Below are positions 1 through 4,228 of a DNA stretch of 9,582 nt, one piece after another. This DNA comes from DYMC01 sp035406705 (GTDB lineage Bacteria; Verrucomicrobiota; Lentisphaeria; Victivallales; GWF2-50-93): contig CAYRRM010000065.1 in assembly GCA_964426675.1 (NCBI GenBank), forward strand, positions 1 through 9,582, read 5' to 3'. A program made the position numbers and the translations under genes. How positions within the stretch are numbered: the first letter of the stretch is position 1; every line of letters starts with the position of its first letter. The notes under the pieces are model-generated. The model saw only the letters and a list, made by a program, of their open reading frames with translations, ran no database searches and was not told where the DNA came from.

Positions 1-1199
1 GCATAGATTTTAACGCCACCACCCACGGGGTGCGGGATATTGATGATGACCGCCTCTCCAATCTAATTGAAAAAATAAGTCAAAAGCGGCTTGGGCTCAA
101 TGATGTTGAACCAGACATTATTGGCCGTAGCTATGAATACCTGATTCGTAAATTTGCCGAAGGCGGTGGCCAGAGTGCTGGAGAATTCTATACTCCCAAA
201 GAAGTTGGCATAATTATGGCAAAAATTATGGACCCTGAGCCTGGTATGCGGATATATGACCCTTGCTGTGGTTCGGGAGGGCTCCTTATCAAATGCGAAC
301 TTGTATTGAACGAGAAAATGAAAGCAAAGGGTACTACAAAATTTCAACCCCTTAAGCTTTATGGCCAGGAATATATTCCTCAGACCTGGGCAATGGCAAA
401 TATGAATATGATTATTCATGATATGGAGGGGCAGATAGAAATCGGTGATACCTTCCGCAATCCAAAATTCCGCGAGGTACGGAATGGTCACGACCATTCC
501 CTAATGACCTTTGATCGCGTAGTTGCAAATCCGATGTGGAATCAGGATATGTTTGACGAAAGGGATTACGATGCCGATACCTTTGGCCGCTTTCCTGCTG
601 GCGCTGGATTTCCCGGCAAACAGAGTGCCGACTGGGGCTGGATGCAGCATATTCTGGCAAGTTTGAATGAAAAAGGAAAAGCCGCTGTTGTGCTTGACAC
701 GGGTGCAGCAAGTCGCGGTTCTGGGAATGCAAATACCAACAAAGAGAAAGAGGTTCGCAAGTGGTTTGTCGAGAACGATTATATAGAAGGTGTTTTGTAT
801 CTACCAGAAAACTTGTTTTACAATACTACAGCTCCAGGAATAGTAATTTTACTGAATAAAAATAAACCCGCTGACCGCAGAAATAAGATGCTTTTGGTCA
901 ATGCCTCGCAAGAGTATGCAAAAGGCGCACCCAAAAACTATATCACCGATGAAGGGACAGAAAAGATAGCTTCTACATTTTTAGAATGGAAAGAGATTGA
1001 TAAGTTTAGCAAAATTGTAACCAAAGAAGAGATTGCCAAAAACGACTACAATATTTCACCGAGCCGATATATTCACATCAGCGAGGAGGAAGAATACCGA
1101 CCCATCGGGGAGATATGGGAGGAGATAAAGGAGTTGGAAAAGGAAGCTATTGATATTAACAGAAAATTAAAAAGAATTATTGAAAGAATCGGAATATGA
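1..1199 (+). CDS. hsdM: Type I R-M methyltransferase (modification) subunit HsdM, 5'-truncated by window edge
   Basis: N6-adenine DNA methyltransferase subunit of a type I restriction-modification system. It pairs with HsdS to methylate the recognition site and joins HsdR in the restriction complex. The frame is open to the left edge (residues IDFNATTHG precede the GTG at 30), so that GTG is not the true start. Roughly the first 100-plus residues of the helical N-domain are missing. Numbering from codon 30, visible motifs are GEFYTP (51-56), the SAM-binding motif I DPCCGSGG (77-84), YGQEYIPQTWAMANMNMIIH (111-130) and catalytic motif IV NPMW (167-170, a variant of NPPF/Y). The C-terminus ends in a charged helix typical of HsdM. 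The stop overlaps the next start as ATGA. The family call is very secure; the sequence recognised is set by HsdS and cannot be read here. Confidence 0.96.
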   Translation, partial: IDFNATTHGVRDIDDDRLSNLIEKISQKRLGLNDVEPDIIGRSYEYLIRKFAEGGGQSAGEFYTPKEVGIIMAKIMDPEPGMRIYDPCCGSGGLLIKCELVLNEKMKAKGTTKFQPLKLYGQEYIPQTWAMANMNMIIHDMEGQIEIGDTFRNPKFREVRNGHDHSLMTFDRVVANPMWNQDMFDERDYDADTFGRFPAGAGFPGKQSADWGWMQHILASLNEKGKAAVVLDTGAASRGSGNANTNKEKEVRKWFVENDYIEGVLYLPENLFYNTTAPGIVILLNKNKPADRRNKMLLVNASQEYAKGAPKNYITDEGTEKIASTFLEWKEIDKFSKIVTKEEIAKNDYNISPSRYIHISEEEEYRPIGEIWEEIKELEKEAIDINRKLKRIIERIGI

Positions 1200-1663
1200 A
1201 AGGATATATGTATATACTGAAATGTGCAGATGGTAGCTATTATACCGGCAGCACCAATAACCTGGAATTACGATTGGCGCAGCATCAGGCAGGCGAGGGA
1301 GCAAATTACACTAAAAAACGCTTGCCAGTAAAATTGGTTTATTTTGAAGAATATAGCAGGATAGATGAAGCATTTCACAGGGAGAAACAGGTTCAAGGTT
1401 GGAGCCGAAAAAAGAAAGAAGCATTGATCAAAGGAACGCCTGAGTTGCTACCAAAATTAGCGATGGCTTATAGAGATATTGACGGTGGCTTCGAGAACCT
1501 CAGCCACCGTGAGAAGCCGACGCCTGAGGCACTCGAAGGCGAGGCACTCGAAGGCAGCGAAGTGAAATGCAAATCTCCCGATCAAAACACCCACGCTAAC
1601 AAATCTCATAACCAGCGGGGTGAGGTTCTCGAACCCCGAGCAAACAAATATGAAGGATTGTAA
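1196..1663 (+). CDS. GIY-YIG endonuclease domain protein with repeat-derived C-terminal tail
   Basis: Small nuclease of the GIY-YIG superfamily (single-domain, UvrC N-terminal/YhbQ-like). Residues 1-85 form the domain: MYILKC (5-10) carries the GIY-like strand, YYTGSTNNLELRLAQH (15-30) holds the YIG-equivalent plus the catalytic Arg, and FHREKQVQGWSRKKKEALI (60-78) contains the usual catalytic Glu helix. Residues about 95-155 look non-domain: low complexity, with EALEG duplicated, and encoded by a block of DNA hairpins and a tandem repeat. The tail is therefore probably readthrough of a repeat element. The start overlaps the hsdM stop (ATGA) with only a weak SD, so translation is likely coupled. 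Such genes can sit among defence genes, but this protein is not a required R-M subunit. Its role is unknown: repair, mobility or an accessory defence nuclease are all possible. Confidence 0.9.
   Translation: MKGYMYILKCADGSYYTGSTNNLELRLAQHQAGEGANYTKKRLPVKLVYFEEYSRIDEAFHREKQVQGWSRKKKEALIKGTPELLPKLAMAYRDIDGGFENLSHREKPTPEALEGEALEGSEVKCKSPDQNTHANKSHNQRGEVLEPRANKYEGL
1482..1510 (+). repeat. Hairpin 1 in the GIY-YIG 3' region (9-bp stem, 11-nt loop)
   Basis: ACGGTGGCT (1482-1490) and AGCCACCGT (1502-1510) are perfect reverse complements around the loop TCGAGAACCTC (1491-1501). It lies inside the coding frame of the GIY-YIG tail, where a stem of this quality is not expected by chance. There is no following T tract, so it does not look like an intrinsic terminator. 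Its loop is the exact reverse complement of the loop of hairpin 2. Confidence 0.8.
1526..1555 (+). repeat. 15-bp perfect tandem repeat, two copies
   Basis: GAGGCACTCGAAGGC occurs at 1526-1540 and again immediately at 1541-1555. It keeps frame and encodes the EALEG duplication in the GIY-YIG tail. It lies between the two hairpins and suggests slippage or unit expansion inside the repeat block. Confidence 0.9.
1616..1638 (+). repeat. Hairpin 2 in the GIY-YIG 3' region, inverted partner of hairpin 1
   Basis: CGGGGT (1616-1621) pairs with ACCCCG (1633-1638) around the loop GAGGTTCTCGA (1622-1632). That loop is the exact reverse complement of the loop of hairpin 1. Counting flanks, 13 bases are inverted between the two sites (1490-1502 with 1621-1633), while the stems differ in sequence. 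Two palindromes in opposite orientation resemble the layout of REPIN-type elements. A nested GGTTC/GAACC pairing (1624-1628 with 1631-1635) is an alternative fold. No T tract follows. Confidence 0.75.
1653..1657 (+). promoter_or_regulatory. Ribosome binding site for hsdS
   Basis: AAGGA lies 8 bases before the ATG at 1666, inside the last codons of the GIY-YIG gene. It supports 1666 rather than the in-frame ATG at 1708 as the hsdS start. If the GIY-YIG gene is an insertion, this site came with it. Confidence 0.65.
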
Positions 1664-1665
1664 AT

Positions 1666-3015
1666 ATGAAAGAACAAACAAATACCGAGATTGCTAATGG
1701 CTACAAAATGACCGAACTCGGCCCTCTGCCACAGGAGTGGGAGGTGGTGAGATTGGGGGAGGTGTTTAGCATTCAGCAGGGCAAGCAAGTATCACAAAAA
1801 AACCGAATAGGTAACAATCAAAAATATTTTTTACGAACTGCGAATGTATTTTGGGGCTTTATTGACACTACAGAATTAGATTCAATGCATTTTACACAAG
1901 AGGAAGAAAAAAAATACAAATTAGAGACTGGCGATTTACTTGTATGTGAGGGAGGAGATATTGGTAGAACTGCTATATGGGAAATTCCTATAAACAACTG
2001 TTTTTATCAAAACCATTTACATCGATTAAGGGCAAAAAATAATAATATTTACCCAAGGTTTTATCTGTATTGGTTATGGTATGCTTTTGAAATTTCAAAC
2101 ATTTATTTTGGCCACGGAAATATTACAACAATTCCTAATCTTTCAAGCTCAAGGCTTTCATTACTGAATATCCCCCTCCCCCCTCTTCCCGAGCAGCGCA
2201 AGATTGCCGCTATTCTCTCAACGGTGCAGAAAGCCATTGAAACTGAAAAAGCACTCATAGAACGCACCAAAGAGCTCAAAAAATCAATGATGCACAAACT
2301 CTTTACCGAGGGCATTGGCTGGTTGAGCGGAGCCGAAACCAGCCAAAAACAAACCGAGATAGGCCCCATACCCGAAAACTGGGAGGTGGTGAGGCTGGGG
2401 GAAGTGGCGGAATTTGTAAGAGGTTTGTCTTGGCGAAAATCTGAGGAAGCAGATAAGCAAAATGGTAAACTTATTATTTCTATTCCCAACATTGGAGAAG
2501 ATGGCATAAATTTTGAAACAAAATATAATCATTATTTAATCAAAAATATTCCAGAAAATAAAAGGCTTCATATAGGAGATATAATATTTGTTGGTTCAAG
2601 TGGAAGCATTTCAAATATTGGTAGAAATGTAAAGATTAATTACTTACCTTTTGAAGAGATAGGTTTTGCTTCTTTTACATTCAAAGCCACATCTAATAAG
2701 GAGAAGATTAATAATGATTTTTTTTATTATTTACTAAATTCTGAATGGTGTAGATATAAAGAATTTGCTACAAGAGCGGCAGATGGAAAATATAATTTTC
2801 AATTGAAAGAATTTATAAATAAAATTCAAATCCCACTCCCACCTCTTTCCGAGCAGCAAGAAATAGTCGATATCCTTTCCACCATTGACCAAAAAATTGA
2901 ACATCACACTACTAAAAAACAAAAACTTGAAGAACTTTTTCGTACCTTGCTGCACGAATTGATGACGGCAAGGGTGAGGGTAAATGAGGTGGAGTTAAAG
3001 GAGGTGATAAAATGA
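1666..3015 (+). CDS. hsdS: Type I R-M specificity subunit HsdS (two target-recognition domains)
   Basis: Sequence-specificity subunit that binds the bipartite recognition site and scaffolds HsdM and HsdR. At 449 residues it has the usual full-length two-repeat layout. Target-recognition domain 1 spans about residues 20-180, starting LPQEWEVVRLGEV. The central conserved helix (about 174-216) starts LPEQRKIAAILSTV. Domain 2 spans about 233-400, starting IPENWEVVRLGEV. The C-terminal helix (about 394-436) starts LSEQQEIVDILSTI. The two half-repeats are obvious in both protein and DNA, while the recognition cores are much more AT-rich than their edges, as expected for modules exchanged by recombination. 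The gene starts 2 bases after the GIY-YIG stop and ends in an ATGA overlap with the ATPase gene. The recognition sequence cannot be predicted by eye. Confidence 0.96.
   Translation: MKEQTNTEIANGYKMTELGPLPQEWEVVRLGEVFSIQQGKQVSQKNRIGNNQKYFLRTANVFWGFIDTTELDSMHFTQEEEKKYKLETGDLLVCEGGDIGRTAIWEIPINNCFYQNHLHRLRAKNNNIYPRFYLYWLWYAFEISNIYFGHGNITTIPNLSSSRLSLLNIPLPPLPEQRKIAAILSTVQKAIETEKALIERTKELKKSMMHKLFTEGIGWLSGAETSQKQTEIGPIPENWEVVRLGEVAEFVRGLSWRKSEEADKQNGKLIISIPNIGEDGINFETKYNHYLIKNIPENKRLHIGDIIFVGSSGSISNIGRNVKINYLPFEEIGFASFTFKATSNKEKINNDFFYYLLNSEWCRYKEFATRAADGKYNFQLKEFINKIQIPLPPLSEQQEIVDILSTIDQKIEHHTTKKQKLEELFRTLLHELMTARVRVNEVELKEVIK
1711..2406 (+). repeat. Duplicated 54-bp segments at the start of the two HsdS recognition domains
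   Basis: Positions 1711-1764 and 2353-2406 align without gaps, with 40 of 54 bases identical, including an exact 14-base core TGGGAGGTGGTGAG (1738-1751 and 2380-2393). A second pair marks the domain ends (about 2168-2200 and 2828-2857; P-rich PLPPL then EQ). These are the conserved borders of the recognition-domain modules and natural sites for domain swapping by homologous recombination. Confidence 0.8.
2998..3008 (+). promoter_or_regulatory. Exceptionally strong ribosome binding site for the AAA ATPase
   Basis: AAGGAGGTGAT is an 11-base perfect complement to the typical 16S rRNA 3' end, with GGAGG 7 bases before the ATG at 3012. It sits inside the hsdS 3' end. It fixes the ATPase start and implies efficient translation in addition to coupling through the ATGA overlap. 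Confidence 0.85.
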
Positions 3016-4040
3016 CAACAAACGACCTTATCAAACAATTACTGCTATCATTCAATAGTAATGATAAAGAAGCTTTTATTGCTACCGTCCGCGAGTATAT
3101 AGAGCGTGAAAAAAGAATGAAGCATACTCAGGTTGCTAAAGAACTAGAAAAGATATTGTTTGACCGCAACGGGAATATAGCCACATTTTCCGAAAGGCGT
3201 TTTAAAAATGACATACCAATACCGAGAGATAGTGAAAAAGGTTTTCCACTTTTAGAAATAAAAAGATATAATGATATTCTTGAAAATCTTATTATTAGCG
3301 ACAGTGTAAAAAGTCAGTTAGACCAACTAATTAGAGAATTTAAAGATGCAGATATATTAGCAACCTATAATCTTACCTACAAAAAAAAGATTCTTTTATG
3401 TGGGAAGCCTGGTACAGGTAAAACCTATACCGCCCGAATTGTCAGCTCTTTACTAAACATTCCTTTAGTGTATATCCGTTTCGATTCCATAATTTCATCC
3501 TATTTGGGAGAAACTGCGTCAAATCTTCGTAAGGTCTTTGATTACATTGAACAAGGTACCTGGATAGTTCTTTTTGATGAATTTGATATTATTGGGAAGA
3601 ATCGGGATGACGCTCACGAACACGGAGAAATAAAAAGGGTTGTTAATAATTTTCTGCAGATGTTGGATAATTTTAGCGGAGCAAGCATAATTTTTGCAGC
3701 AACAAATCATCAACATCTTCTTGACCCAGCAATTTGGAGACGCTTTGATGACGTTCTTTTTTATGAACTTCCTGACGCTGAAACACGATTCAAATTATTT
3801 GAACAGTATTTAAAGCCTTTAAAAAGAGATTCAAATATTAACTTAAATACAATTGTAGAAAAGTCGGAAGGTTTGTCGCCTGCTGATATTAAAATGATTG
3901 CAGAAGAGGCAATGAAATTGTCAATTATCGACGCCAGAAATAACATCACAGAAGTGGATTTGAATACTGCGGTCGAAAAATTCCTAATGAGAGAAAAACT
4001 AAAGAATAAAATTAAGGAGGTAAATGATGAACAAGTATGA
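3012..4040 (+). CDS. ietA: AAA+ ATPase, IetA-like component of an IetAS (Gao_Iet) defence pair
   Basis: Cytosolic AAA+ ATPase of 342 residues. The N-domain (about 1-85) is helical and unassigned. The ATPase core carries Walker A GKPGTGKT (131-138), an SSYLGE loop (162-167) at the position of the AAA+ pore loop, Walker B VLFDEFD (186-192), sensor 1 ATN (230-232), arginine finger RRFD (243-246) and sensor 2 SPAD (289-292). All key residues are present, so it should be active and hexameric, as is usual for the family. It is translationally coupled at both ends: ATGA overlap with hsdS, and overlap with the protease gene. An AAA+ ATPase next to a subtilisin-like protease matches the IetA-IetS pair, first described as a plasmid toxin-antitoxin/incompatibility module and later scored as antiphage. 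A chaperone-like role feeding substrates to, or controlling, the protease is inference. No signal peptide or membrane segment is seen. Confidence 0.85.
   Translation: MTTNDLIKQLLLSFNSNDKEAFIATVREYIEREKRMKHTQVAKELEKILFDRNGNIATFSERRFKNDIPIPRDSEKGFPLLEIKRYNDILENLIISDSVKSQLDQLIREFKDADILATYNLTYKKKILLCGKPGTGKTYTARIVSSLLNIPLVYIRFDSIISSYLGETASNLRKVFDYIEQGTWIVLFDEFDIIGKNRDDAHEHGEIKRVVNNFLQMLDNFSGASIIFAATNHQHLLDPAIWRRFDDVLFYELPDAETRFKLFEQYLKPLKRDSNINLNTIVEKSEGLSPADIKMIAEEAMKLSIIDARNNITEVDLNTAVEKFLMREKLKNKIKEVNDEQV
4014..4020 (+). promoter_or_regulatory. Ribosome binding site for the S8 protease
   Basis: AAGGAGG lies inside the ATPase 3' end. It is 3 bases before the ATG at 4024 and 6 bases before the ATG at 4027. 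The second spacing is closer to optimal, and the resulting N-terminus MNKYDHLPL looks right for the family, so 4027 is the preferred start. Confidence 0.8.
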
Positions 4041-4221
4041 CCATTTGCCTCTTACTCCTTTTGAGGGAGAATTACAAAGGCAAGTTCGTAGAGGTGGAGG
4101 CGGCTACAAGTTACCTGCTGGAAGAGAAAAGAGCCATTTTTCACAAGAAATAGGAAATAAAGCAGATGAAATTATAACTTCATTTAACTCTGTTAAATCA
4201 AAATATTCAGGTATCATTTAG
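4024..4221 (+). CDS. N-terminal fragment of the S8 protease, cut off by a frameshift
   Basis: This 65-codon frame (ATG at 4024 or, better spaced, 4027) is not an independent gene but the first part of the downstream protease. The HLPL...EGELQRQVRRGGGGYKLPAGR segment followed by an H-rich/helical stretch matches the N-terminus expected of this S8 subfamily. The last residues, KYSGII, run straight into PSLIFEIEINQS of the next frame if one base is skipped at 4217-4219. It has a strong SD and overlaps the ATPase gene end, whereas the downstream frame has no SD. As it stands, translation ends at TAG 4219-4221. A standalone small protein is the alternative reading, but the exact join makes that unlikely. 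Confidence 0.75.
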   Translation: MMNKYDHLPLTPFEGELQRQVRRGGGGYKLPAGREKSHFSQEIGNKADEIITSFNSVKSKYSGII

Positions 4222-4222
4222 C
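4217..4222 (+). other. Frameshift site in the protease gene (+1; prfB-like layout)
   Basis: The reading frame changes here. Dropping one T from the TTT at 4217-4219 turns ATC ATT TAG CCC into ATC ATT AGC CCT and fuses the two frames into one 805-residue protein (from 4027). The local layout AGGT-ATC-ATT-TAG-C resembles the RF2 (prfB) recoding site: an SD-like AGGT (4209-4212), a 3-base spacer, a slippery P-site codon and a stop in the A site. Slippage of the Ile tRNA from AUU to UUU would cost a first-position mismatch, so mutation or sequence error is at least as likely. Confidence 0.7.
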
Positions 4223-4228
4223 CCTTCT

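Larger units (their letters stand above)
1193..1672 (+). repeat. 10-bp direct repeats flanking the GIY-YIG gene
   Basis: AATATGAAAG occurs exactly at 1193-1202 and 1663-1672. The first copy contains the hsdM stop and the GIY-YIG start; the second contains the hsdS start. Removing one copy with everything between (470 bases) would leave hsdM ending ATA TGA and hsdS starting ATG AAA GAA, overlapping as ATGA. This fits a target-site duplication around an inserted cassette. Caveat: both copies include an ATGAAA gene start, which is common in AT-rich genomes, so chance is possible. Confidence 0.55.

Noticed and set aside
412..732. Minus-strand open frames opposite hsdM.
   Set aside because: They are shadows of the methyltransferase frame with no domain character.
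1482..1510. Hairpin 1 as an intrinsic transcription terminator.
   Set aside because: No T tract follows and it lies inside an open coding frame with the operon continuing downstream.
1611..1640. Sequence around GGTTCTCGAACCCC resembles a tRNA T-arm or a tRNA-derived attachment site.
   Set aside because: The loop is too long for a T-loop, there is no acceptor stem, D-arm or anticodon arm around it, and the 11-base loop is explained by its inverted partner at 1491-1501.
2178..2183. C6 tract and, at 2718-2725, a T8 tract in hsdS as phase-variation switches.
   Set aside because: Both are short and the frame is intact through each. The C tract encodes the conserved PLPPL segment and the T tract lies in an AT-rich recognition domain, so neither needs a special explanation.
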